This document shows, in pieces, positions 1 to 13,200 of a DNA stretch of 64,000 bases (positions within the stretch are counted from its first letter, which is position 1; each line of letters starts with the position of its first letter). The position numbers were made by a program, and so were the translations under genes. The notes below the pieces were generated by a model that had not been told where the DNA came from, searched no databases, and saw only the letters and a list, made by a program, of their open reading frames with translations. This DNA is from Atrina japonica (Eukaryota > Mollusca > Bivalvia > Pterioida > Pinnidae): NCBI GenBank assembly GCA_030159075.1, contig BROG01000451.1:459501-523500 (forward strand), in the 5' to 3' direction.

Positions 1-2718
1 ACATGCTTTTAATGTACAACTTTCCCCTGATAAGAGATTGAAATTGACAACACACTTAGGAAAGCAGACAACCCTAGAGTCAAAATCTCATAACACACCA
101 TGTCATATGTGGTATCAATAGCCTGAAATGGAAATAAAACATGTTGAACTAACTTCACAATAATCAACCAGGTGTGAAAAAATGTGACTGTACTTGTATA
201 TCTACAAATAAGTAGAACAGCTGATTGTTACCTGTAGACTAACAACCTTCTGTATATCTATCTTCTTACCAGATTATAAATTTTGAAACATGTTCATGTA
301 TTATATGATCATAATGTGTAGATCTGATATGTCAATGAGTGTTTAATACAATTAATATTGCAGACATAAAATAATTATTGATCACAGGTGATGGCAGGTG
401 ACTACAGGTGTGGTGTTTAGCAGGTGGAGCTCTAGTTGGCTATTTCATTTTTGTACATTGACAAAACCCCCAGTGTTGTAAGATGTTTTCTAAAATACCA
501 AGGCTGACTTAGTTACACGTGGAGAGCTGAGGGATTTTGCTGATTAATCACTTTGATGCAATGGAGACTTAAGTACTTGACACCATGCTGTGAAACTTGA
601 GACAAGCAATAAGTTCTATTAGAAAGAAAACCTCACATCAAAATTTGTGAATTTTAAAGTTTTGATAACTGAGAATGACTGAATGTTTACAAGCTTACTA
701 AAGGACTTCATCAATTATGATCAGAGAGAAAAATAAACAACAACTTGAACAAGTATATGACGTTACATATTACAGCCAGTGTGAAAAGGAAAGGAAGTAC
801 ACTTTGTCTTAAATCGTACAGCAACTTCTAAATACTCCACATACTTCATGCTTCTGTCTTCCTATTTGTGACAGGTTATAATCCAAGTTAAATATTGGTG
901 AATAGACATTTAGATATAAATAAATCGGAACATGACAGGTCATGGGGCATGTTCAGTGTGTACACTTAGCTGGGCAGTATTTATACAAATAGTGTTACCT
1001 GAATAGATTTTGTTAAACCTCTGAAATTTTTACAATATAATCCATACTCTAGAAGGGTGTGTGTTGTGTTATACCAGTAATTCAGATAAAATAAAAAGAG
1101 GATGTAGGCTAAGCTTAATTGGGATATACCACTAGAAGATTGGATATTTATAGTTCAAAGTGATATCATATGTTACTGCTGGAAAATTTTGTCAAGTGAA
1201 GATCAACCTGGAATCAGCTGTGACTGTTATATAACATGTATATCTTAGCAACGATTTCAAAGTATCGTGTTTATGTTATTTATGGCCGATTAAACTGGCT
1301 GCATAATCAGCCACATGAAATAACTTTTCTTTGAAATTGATCATTTTCAAGAAAATCTGTTTCATTGTTGGATTTTTTTGCTGACAAGTCATTTTGAAAT
1401 TATTTACAAATTATCAAGTGTCCTGAACTGATTCTTGGATTATGCGTATATCATTACTTTTAATGTGAAGTTTATCGTGTTTTTCATTTTGACTTTACAA
1501 AGATTTTGATATAAGGAAACTCTAACCTTTGGCTTCTGCCTGTTTGTAATATGTTTGTCATTTGCATTTAATGGTTCAGATAGATGTTTTTCATCTTTGT
1601 GCATGAATGAGAAAAGAATATAAAAATAAGGAAGATTTTTAATACATAGTTCACATCAGTGTTACATATCTTACTAAAACTGCAATTTCTCAAATTGAAA
1701 TCCAATGGCTCAGAGCTAAATGAAATGCATCTTAATTAGGACTTCAAAGTTGGTTGTTTGTGTTGATTTTATGCTTGAATGAGTCTGGTATATCATAAAC
1801 TGTAGCAGCATTATAGGAAAAGGTTTTAGAGACATTTTGCATCCATTAACAGATCATTTCTTTTTTATGAGAGAGAAACTATAAATACATAATGAGTTAT
1901 CTCCCTTTATCAGTTCATCTCTGAGACATCCTTTAGTGTGATATCGGTCACTGGTTTGTAGGATTTCAGGACTTACATTTTATACGTGTTGCTAAGTTTT
2001 GATAAGAACAGCTAGAATATTTTGGAATCAGTTATTAAGTTCATTTTAAATTTACATTATTGAATACACCTAGTTAATTTTTTTTCATACTCATTTAAAG
2101 CTCATCTGTCAGATATATCTGCCTTTCTTGGACAATCTATATTGTGACGTTTTCACAATTTCCCGTTGCCGTTATTTTCTGTAGTTACCAGGCTTCATAC
2201 GACAGTGACAATACTTTCTGTAAAAGTACATTTTTCCTTTTAATCATTATTGATAAAAATTTTGTCTGTGGGCATATATATTGCTATTAACTTTAAACAC
2301 TTTTTAAACCTGGAGTCATTCTCTCACCATGTTATAGTTTCAATATTATTGACACATCTTACAGACCGTCTGAAGTACTCTGTCAAACATTCGTCAAGTG
2401 CAAGGTCAAAGGTCAATATTATATTTAGTGACTTAAGTGACACACAGCTGTGACGATCTGTGACATAATCAGATTTCTATAACCAGTGACTAAGAAACTG
2501 ATTACAGGATATAAACATTGGCATGTGATATGTGTAATGTACTCATTGTTTGAGTTTAATTGATAAACTCTCTTGAACTAGCTGATTGTGCCAGTTTGTC
2601 AGTGAAGTTGGCCAGGAATCTGTTTATAGCTGTTGAGAGGCCACGTAGCAACTTCTTATCAGGGACAATAATTGTTATATTTATTGTTGATATTTATGTT
2701 TGTCAACAACTGATAACA
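1..2718. other. Upstream flank / presumed 5' UTR and promoter region, no recognisable gene
   Basis: AT-rich unique-looking sequence with no ORF that resembles a known protein and no clear tandem array. It lies directly upstream of the first coding exon of the CED-6/GULP1 gene, so it probably holds 5' UTR, promoter or an upstream intron. I see no convincing TATA box or CpG-rich promoter, and no transcription start can be placed. Confidence 0.4.
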
Positions 2719-3018
2719 ATGGATTCATGTACTACAGCTAGTTTAAAGGTTGCCAGAGATTATTTCATCAGTAAACAAAACACTGTCCTTATTCCTAACA
2801 GGGACTTCGGACGACGAAAATTTCTGCATGTCGGATTAAACTCCAGATCTTCCAGTGCCAAATCTCCAGGAAAAGAGAAATCAGTAGAGGAACAAGTGAC
2901 ACCTGGACCGGAACAGGAGGGTTATTCCTTACCAGACCTGACAATGAGGGCTGCAAATAAGCAGTGGGTACACCCCCCTGAAACCCTTACATCCGGACAC
3001 ATTGTATATAATGTTAAG
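2719..3018 (+). CDS. GULP1/ced-6: CED-6/GULP1 exon 1 (N-terminal extension and start of PTB)
   Basis: Encodes residues 1-100. The frame is closed by TAA at 2557-2559 and the first ATG is 2719-2721 in a good context (A at -3, G at +4). The first 75 residues are a Ser/Lys/Glu-rich extension with no counterpart I recognise. A second in-frame ATG at 2944-2946 (Met76) begins [15 protein letters not shown], which lines up with the start of vertebrate GULP1 (-W-H-PE-L---YN-K). Two start sites or alternative first exons are therefore plausible. The exon ends VYNVK in phase 0 at donor GTAAGA (3019). Confidence 0.85.
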
Positions 3019-6000
3019 GTAAGATTTAATGTTATCATTCATACACAAGTGTCGACTCAGTTTTTCTGAATCAGAGTAAAACACTGTATATATTATGTGT
3101 AACCAACAAATTAAGACAAATTTCTATCATGTCTTTTATTTCATTTGGAATGATTTATTTTCTTGGATGATTTTGTCACCAGCATTATCGTTTTGATAAT
3201 TGTCAGTGCTAGATACTTGCTTCTAGTAACACAGGTATTATGATGATGTATATCTCATATTGTACACTATATATGTAAATTGTCAACAATAACCTATAAT
3301 AAATGTCAAATGTTATTTTAAAACTTGATTTGTAAAATATTTGTATCTACTACCCCCTTCCCCCTGAATTATTTGGCATATTGTTGATAAACATTTTTGT
3401 GTTTTGATCTCATTGTGTGACAAACCAAGCTGTTGAATGACAATGATAAACCAAAACATTATTCTAAAAGTTGAAGAAATACATGTACAGTGTTACAAAC
3501 AGGCATACAGTTCTCACACACACACAAACACTACAGACAGACAGATAGACAGACACACACAAACACTACAGACAGACAGATAGACAGACAGACACACACA
3601 CACACTACAGACAGACACACACTATAGACAGACACACACTATAGACAGACAGACACACACACTACAGACAGACACACACACACACTACAGACATGCACAC
3701 ACACATGCATGCACACACACTTTCACTACAGATACACACACTACAGACAGACAGACACACTACAGACAGACACACACACATTTCAACAAGATTTACATTT
3801 ATACAAAAACCACATTCCAGATATACATAGATTGAACCACATGTAGTTAGATAGTCCTCTCCAAGTGGCTTATCTACATGTACATGTAACTTAGGTTGTT
3901 CCTATAATATAAACAAGAAGCTACAATGTTACAGTGTATGCTCATAATGTTATGGAAGCTTAGGTACTCCTGAAATATAAATATTATTATCAAAGTGATT
4001 AACACCCTTCACAGTCAAAAATGGACAATTATGTTGTTGTATTACAGATGGAATTTATGTTATAGAAGAAAACTATAAGGGTGTAACCTTGTATAAATTT
4101 GTTTGTTATAAGTGTGATGTATAAGACTGGGTGTTCTTACTCCCTCTGCACATAATTATGTTGGTTGTTATAAGTATGATATATAAGACTGGGTGTTAAA
4201 ACTCCCTCCCACTATAATTCTGCTGATTGTTATAGATGTGAAAATAAAAATGGGTGTTCAAACTCCCTCCCCATTTAATTATAAGACTGGGTGTTCAAAC
4301 TCCCTCCCCATATAATTCTGTTGATTGCTATAGATGTGATATATAAGACTGGGTGTTCTAACATCCTCCCCATATAATTCTGTTAACTGTTATAGATGTG
4401 ATATATAAGACTGGGTGTTCAAACTCCCTCCCCATATAATTATAAGACTGGGTGTTCTAACATCCTCCCCATATGATTCTGTTAACTGTTATAGATGTGA
4501 TATATAAGACTGGGTGTTCAAACTCCCTCCCCATATAATTATAAGACTGGGTGTTCAAACTCCCTCCCCATATAATTCTGTTAACTGTTATAGATGTGAT
4601 ATATAAGACTGGGTGTTCTAATCCATCCCCATACAATTTTGTTGTTTGGTACAAATCAAACATACTTTCTCTATTGTTATTTCAAGAATTATAAATTTCC
4701 ATATCCTTCCTTGAAAGAGACTCAATAACAACTGAATTTTCCCAAACATTTAGCTTTTAAGATGAATTGCTCAGTTTACAATATCCAATATTTGCTATTT
4801 TGTCACGAGACTGATTTTCCTTTTTTTATCTTTTATCATTTACAATTGTTATTCTGGGTACTATGATACTATTTCCTACTATTTTCATTTGTTTGACATA
4901 CAAATTCAGGGGCTGAAAATTCTTCAAGTCTGAGGTCTGGGACCTACATATTTTACTTTCGGACCCTGTCATCTTCTTGCTGTGTGGGTCCGAGGACTTA
5001 ACAAGTCTGAATCAATGAATGACTATTCTGTCAATTTCTTTATTTCTAAACTTAATTTGTTTCCTTAAGTTAATAGAGTTTAATTGTCATTTTTTCATAT
5101 GATTTTGTGGCAGTCTTTGGTTTATATAATTGTACGTTCCCACCTGTGATAATTGTTATTTGTATTGATTGATTATATTAAAACTCTGACTTAGATTTAT
5201 TGTTATTGGACCCATATGTTAGAGGACCAGACCCGGGCAAAATTTAACAAAAATGTCCTGGACCCAAGCAGCTGAAAGAAAATTTTCAGCTCCTGAAATT
5301 AATCATCAGTTCAACCTTGTCACATTTTCTTTTGTCAAACTTTTCTAATCAGACGTTAGTCTTTTATCATGCTTTTCCGAGCACAGTTAAATAAATGTCT
5401 TCGAAATACACATGATTATATTACAGAAAACAGAAAGTTTTCCAAACCATTTTTTTTTAGAAATTTATTGTTCTTTGGCTCTATATAGTTAATGATCTGA
5501 ATTAAGTTGTTCAATAAATACAGAAGTAGGTCAACAAAGATATTGTAAGGGCAAATAGAATTTGGTCAGTCATCAATTAATTAGGCATATTATATGTTTG
5601 GACTTGATATTATTATATCCCCAAACGAAGTCAAATCCACGAAGTCAAATCTACACTGACTTGAAGAGAAAGACTTCATGGTTTAGATTGAGATGCTTTA
5701 GCCACTTGACCACGGTGGCCATCTTGGCGTAAACAAATGCAAATCCTTTACATGAGACTTAAAATTGAGGACCCACATCGATCGAGAACCCTCACTTTCA
5801 TGATGTAAAACCAGTGTACAGAATAAACATATTGTCACATGACCAATAGCTGGTAATTAATATTTCCACAAAAGTCACAAATCATAAACAAAATTGACAA
5901 CAAAAATTTGCATAATGCAAACAAGTATTTGATGTAATAACCCCTCAACAGGATTTTAAACTTAATTTGTAACGTGAGAATTTATGTAGAGGAAGAATGT

Positions 6001-9000
6001 GAAACACTGTACATTGATTATCCTGCAGTAAAGACTTACGTTGTCTACATTGATCACCGCTAAAGTGTCACTGAAATTCCTGTGGTTTTCTATGTATACA
6101 TGTACACACGCTATTGTTGTATTGCTTGTGAGAACTATTGAGGTTTATTTGTTTGAGGAAATTATTTCTCAGTTTCTTTTGTTTTATATTTATCAGTATT
6201 TGCTTGATACATAAGGTAAGGGCTATGATATGGTTAACAGCTATTTTTAAAAATTTGTTAGCATTATTTAATATTACATTGGTGGACAAACTAAGCTTGT
6301 GTGTATATTTTTAGGTAGCATATTTTATATGATCTTTGTTGTTGTTGTATTGTTGTTTAATGTCCCACTCAAGAATCTTTCACTCATATGGAGACGTGAT
6401 GTCACCAAATGCCAGTGAAGGCCTATGCTTGACACTTATGGCCATTGAACAGTGAGGGTTCTTTAATGTGCCGTTACCTACTGTGACACGGGACCTCGGT
6501 TTTTACTGTCTCATCTGAATCACAGGAAGAGCCAGCTGCCCTGAGGCTCAAACCCATAACCCTCATATTGCAAATTGAGCATTTAACTGCGGAGCATATG
6601 ATATTGCTAAACAAAGTTTATTTATATGGTAATAGGTAGCGTTTATTAATGAAGCAATGCAGTATACAATACTTAATAGATTTTTATAATACCAAATATC
6701 TGTGTCTATGTTAAAATGATTATATTTGTCATAAACCAGTGAGGTGTATAATCTATTCTGCCTGTGTGGTGTATAATCTGATCTACTAGTGAGGTGTTTA
6801 ATCTATTCTGCCAGGGTAGGGATATAATCTGATCTATCAGTTAGGTGTATAATCTGATCTACCAGTAAGGTGTATATTCTGATCTACCAATGTTGTGTAT
6901 AATATGATCTACCAGTGTGGTGTATAATCTGATCTAGCAGTGTGGTGTATAATCTGATCTACCAGTGTGGTGTATAATCTGATCTACTGGTGAGGTGTAT
7001 AATCTGATCTATCAGTGTGGTGTATAATCTGATCTACCAGTGTGGTGTATAATCTGATCTACCAGTGTGGTGTATAATCTGATCTACCAGTGTGGTGTAT
7101 AATCTGATCTACCAGTGTGGTGTATAATTTGATCTAGTGGTGTATCTGATCAATCTGATCTACCAGTGTGGTGTATAGTCTGATCTACCAGTGTGGTGTA
7201 TAATCTGATCTACCAGTGTGGTGTATAATCTGATCTAGCAATGTGGTGTATAATCTGATCAACCAGTGTGGTATATAATCTGATCTAGGAGTGTGGTGTA
7301 TAATCTGATCTACCAGTGTGGTGTATAATCTGATCTACCAGTGTGGTGTATAATCTGATCTAGCAATGTGGTGTATAATCTGATCAAAGTGTGCTGATCT
7401 ACCAGTGTGGTGTATATTTGATCTGAAATCTACCAGTGTGTGGTGTATAATCTGATCTAGCAAATGTGTGTGTATGATCTGCCATCTGATCTCAACCAGT
7501 GTGGTGGTATCATACCAATGGTGATCTCTGGAATGTGTTTAATCTGATCTACCAGTGTGGTGTATAAATCTGATCTATCTACCAGTGTGGTGTATAATTT
7601 GATCTAGAAATGTGGTGTATAATCTGATCTACCAGTGTAGTGGATCTAGCATAATTCTGATCTAGTATGGTGTAAATGATCTACCAGTGTGGTGTATAAT
7701 CTGATCAACCAATGTGGTGTATAATCTGATCTACCAGTGTGGTGTATAATTTAATCTAGAAATGTGGTGTATAATCTTTAGGAACTGTGGTGTATAATAA
7801 TCTATAGTGTGGTGATCTGATCTACCAGTGTGTGTATAATCTGTATAATCTGATCAACCAGTGTGCTGTATAATCTAATCTACCAGAGTGGTGTATAATT
7901 TGATCTAGAAATGTGGTGTATAATCTGATCAACCAGTGTGTTGTGTATTATCTGATCTAGCAATGTGGTGTGTAATCTGATCTGCCAGTATGGTGTATAA
8001 TCTCATCTACCAGTGTGGTGTATAATCTCATCTACCAATGTGGTGTATAATCTGATCTACCAGTGTGGTGTTTAATCTGATCTACCAGTGTGGTGTATAA
8101 TCTGATCTAGAAATGTGGTGATTAATCTGATCTACCAGTTTGGTGTATAATTTGATCAAGCAATGTGGTGTATAATCTGATCTACCAGTGTAGTGTATAA
8201 TCTGATCTAGCAATGTGGTGTGTAATCTGATCTGCCAGTATGGTGTATAATCTGATCTACCAGTGTGGTGTATAATCTCATCTACCAGTGTGGTGTCTAC
8301 CAATGTGGTGTATAATCTGATCTACCAGTGTGGTGTATAATTTGATCTACCAGTGTGGTGTATAATCTGATATGCTAATCACAGTGTGGTTTGTAATTTA
8401 ATCTAATCTGTATAATCTGATGAGTGTGGTATATAATATGATTTAGGAATGTGGTGTATAATCTGATCTGCCAGTGTGGTGTATAATCTGATCAACCAGT
8501 GTGGTGTATAGTCTTATCAAGCAGTGTGGTGTTTAATCTGATCTACCAGTGTAGTGTATAATCTGATCTACCAGTGTGGTGTATAATCTGATCTACCAGT
8601 GTGGTATAATCTGATCTACCAGTGTGGTATATAATCTGATCTTCCAGTGTGGTGTATAGTCTTATCTAGCAGTGTGGTGTATAATCTGATCTACCAGTGT
8701 GGTGTTTAATCTGATCTACCAGTGTGGTGTATAATCTGATCTACCAGTGTGGTGTATAATCTGATCTACCAGTGTGATGTACCAGTGTGTATAATCTGTA
8801 GTGTGGTGTAATTTGATCTGCCAGTGTGCCACTGTGGTATATCTATCTGATTTGATCTACCAGTGTAGTGTATATCTGACCTGTCTGATCTACCTGTGTG
8901 GGTATATATCAAGCAGTGTGGTGATCTGATCTACCAGTGTGTCTGATCTACCAGTGTGGTGTATAGATCTGATGGTATATACTGATCTGTGTGGTGTATA

Positions 9001-10151
9001 GTCTTATCTGTTTAATCTGATCTACCAGTGTGGTGATCTACCAGTTTGTATAATCTGATCTACCAGTGTGTGTGTATACCATTTGTATAATTTGATCTGC
9101 CAGTGAGGTATATAATCTGATCTATCACCTGTGTGGTGTATAATCTGATCTACCAGTGTAGTGTATAGTCTGATCTACCTGTGTGGTGTATAATCTGATC
9201 TGCCAGTGTGGTGTATAATTTGATCTACCAGTGTGGTGTATAATTTGATCTGCCAGTGAGGATCTATACAGTGTGGTGAAGATACCAGTCAGATCCACCA
9301 GTGTGTGGTGTACCAGTGTGGTGTACAATTAATCCACCTGTATCTACCAGTGTGAAGTACAATCAGATCCACCAGTGTGGTGTATAATCTGATCTACTAG
9401 TGTGAAGTACAGTCAGATCCACCAGTGTGTGTATAATCTGATCTACCAGTGTGAAGTACAATCAGATCCACCAGTGTGGTGTATAATCTGATTTACCAGT
9501 GTGAAGTACAATCAGATCCACTAGTGTGGTGTATAATCTGATCTACCAGTGTGAAGTACAATCAGATCCATCAGTGTGGTGTATAAGCTGATGTACCAAT
9601 GTGTGTATCTAGATGTTTTGTTTGTACTGTATGTTGTCTTCAAAGTATCAGATGTTAGTCTGCAGGGTCTTTTTTGTACTTTTAAAATTGTTTGTATTGT
9701 AAGATGATCACAATCATTTTATGTGTATGTTCTGTTAGATTACAGCTCCCATATCATTATATGTTTGTTTAATGTTCTCAGAGTTATTTATCTTACAGAG
9801 ATATCACCAGATATAACAAAAACTTATGTAAAGGTAAACAAATTGAGAGTCAATAAACTTGACATTTTAGTGGAGAATGATGGTGGGATAGGCTTCTTTT
9901 TCATTTTTTTCTTTTTTCATTTTCATTCCTTTGTTGTTTTTATTTTATTCAGAGAAACTGACTTATCCTGCTAAAAGGGAGATAGTTATTAGAAATATGT
10001 TGTGTCAGGGATCATTAAGGAGTCCCCTATATGGCATTTGGAATTAGGTCAGTTAGGCACCTGGGAAAATAGATATTAGGTCATAGACTTAAACCTGGTA
10101 CAGGTTTATTTTTTATTTCTTAAAACTACATGACATGTTTATGTAAATCCT

Positions 10152-10224
<73 letters not shown>

Positions 10225-13200
10225 ATATATACATAGGCGTCGGAAGCAAATTGAAAGTGGGGGGGCTATAACCAACTTAAAACACACACATACGCCAGAA
10301 ACGTCTGGGGGCTAAGCCCCAAAACACCTATGAATCTTTGCAAAAAAAGTGGGGGGGCTAAGCCCCCCCCTAGCCCCCGGTTCTGACGCCTGTGTATAAC
10401 TATATATAATATACACAAAAACATATGTAAATGATCTTTTTCATAAACATAAACAGTCACACACACACATGATCATAAACAGTCACACACACATGGTCAC
10501 ACAAAGAGTCACACAAACACATGGTCATAAACAGTCACACACACACATGGTCATAAACAGTCACACACACATGGTCATAAACAGTCACACACACACATGA
10601 TAATAAACAGTCACACACACATGGTCATAAACAGTCACACACACATGGTCACACAAAGAGTCCCACATGGTCACACAAAGAGTCACACACACACACATGG
10701 TCATAAACAGTCACACCGGTCACACAAAGAGTCACACACACACACACATGGTCATAAACAGTCACACACACATGGTCATTAACAGTCACACACACACATG
10801 GTCACACATTATATACACATAGTTTAAGTCTCATCTGATAGGTCCATGACTGATTTCTATTACTGAATGCTAATTAAAGTCACACACTGTGAGTTTTATT
10901 ACCAACAGCAGGGCCTACAGGTGGTGATCTGAATATTCTAACAACTGAGCTGCTGTAAGCTATACAACAAAAACATATGTAAATGATCTTTTTCATAAAC
11001 ATAAACAGTCACACACACACATGATCATAAACAGTCACACACACATGGTCACACAAAGAGTCACACAAACACATGCTCATAAACAGTCACACACACACAT
11101 GGTCATAAACAGTCACACACACATGGTCATAAACAGTCACACACACACATGATAATAAACAGTCACACACACATGGTCATAAACAGTCACACACACATGG
11201 TCACACAAAGAGTCACACAAACACATGGTCACACAAAGAGTCACACACACACACATGGTCATAAACAGTCACACACACATGGTCACACAAAGAGTCACAC
11301 ACACACACACATGGTCATAAACAGTCACACACACATGGTCATTAACAGTCACACACACACATGGTCACACATTATATACACATAGTTTAAGTCTCATCTG
11401 ATAGGTCCATGACTGATTTCTATTACTGAATGCTAATTAAAGTCACACACTGTGAGTTTTATTACCAACAGCAGGGCCTACAGGTGGTGATCTGAATATT
11501 CTAACAACTGAGCTGCTGTAAGCTATCAATACAGATATATATACTTGGGGGCCTCATGTCTGAGTGTTTACAGATATGTATACTTGGGGGCCTCATGTCT
11601 GAGTGTTTACAGATATGTATACTTGGGGGCTCGTGTCTGAGTGTTTACAGATATGTATACATGGGGCCTCATGTCTGAGTGTTTACAGATATGTATACTT
11701 GGGGGCTCGTGTCTGAGTGTTTACAGATATGTATACATGGGGCCTCATGTCTGAGTGTTTACAGACATGTATACACATGTCTGAGTGTTTACAGATATGT
11801 ATACTTGGGGGCCTCATGTCTGAGTGTTTACAGATATGTATACATGGGGCCTCATGTCTGAGTCAGATAAACATGGGGCCTCATGTCTGAGTGTTTACAG
11901 ATATGTATACATGGGGCCTCATGTCTGAGTGTTTACAGATATGTATACATGGGGGCCTCATGTCTGAGTGTTTACAGATATGTATACATGGGGGCCTCCA
12001 TGTCTGAGTGTTTACAGATATGTATACATAAGGCCTCCATGTCTGAGTGTTTACAGATATGTATACATGGGGGCTTTTTTGTCCAAGTGTTTACAGATAT
12101 GGGGGGCCTCATGTCTGAGTGTTTACAGATATGTATACTTGGGGGCCTCATGTCTGAGTGTTTACAGATATGTATACTTGGGGGCCTCATGTCTGAGTGT
12201 TTACAGACATGTATACATGGGGGCCTCATGTCTGAGTGTTTACAGATATGTATACTTGGGGGCCTCATGTCTGAGTGTTTACAGACATGTATACATGGGG
12301 GCCTCATGTCTGAGTGTTTACAGATATGTATACTTGGGGGCAGGTTTACAGATATGTATACTTTGGGGCTCATGTCTGAGTGTTTACAGATATATGGGGC
12401 CTCATGTCTGAGTGTTTACAGATATGTATACTTGGGGGCCTCATGTCTGAGTGTTTACAGATATGTATACATGGGGGCTTCATGTCTGAGTGTTTACAGT
12501 TATGTATACTTGGGGGCCTCATGTCTGAGTGTTTACAGATATGTATACTTGGGGGCTCATGTCTGAGTGTTTACAGATATGTATACTTGGGGGCCTCATG
12601 TCTGAGTGTTTACAGATATGTATACTTGGGGGCTCATGTCTGAGTGTTTACAGATATGTATACTTGGGGGCCTCATGTCTGAGTGTTTACAGATATGTAT
12701 ACTTGGGGGGCTCATGTCTGAGTGTTTACAGATATGTATACTTGGGGGCCTCATGTCTGAGTGTTTACAGATATGTATACTTGGGGGCTCATGTTTGAGT
12801 GTTTACAGATATGTATACTTGGGGGCTCGTGTCTGAGTGTTTACAGATATGTATACTTGGGGGCCTCATGTCTGAGTGTTTACAGATATGTATACATGGG
12901 GGCTCATGTCTGAGTGTTTACAGATATGTATACTTGGGGGCTCGTGTCTGAGTGTTTACAGATATGTATACATGGGGCCTCATGTCTGAGTGTTTACAGA
13001 TATGTATACATGGGGGCCTCATGTCTGAGTGTTTACAGTTATGTATACATAAGGCCTCCATGTATGAATGTTTACAAATATGTATACATGGGGGCCTTTT
13101 TGTCCAAGTGTTTACAGATATGTATACTTGGGGGCTTATGTCTGAGTGTTTACAGATATGTATACTTGGGGGCTCGTGTCTGAGTGTTTACAGATATGTA

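Noticed and set aside
6722..9605. CRISPR-like regular repeat
   Set aside because: Units are directly adjacent with no unique spacers, and the setting is animal DNA. It is a minisatellite, as are all the other arrays here.
10130..10315. ORF with (IY)n
   Set aside because: Translation of the TA microsatellite and adjacent mobile repeat.
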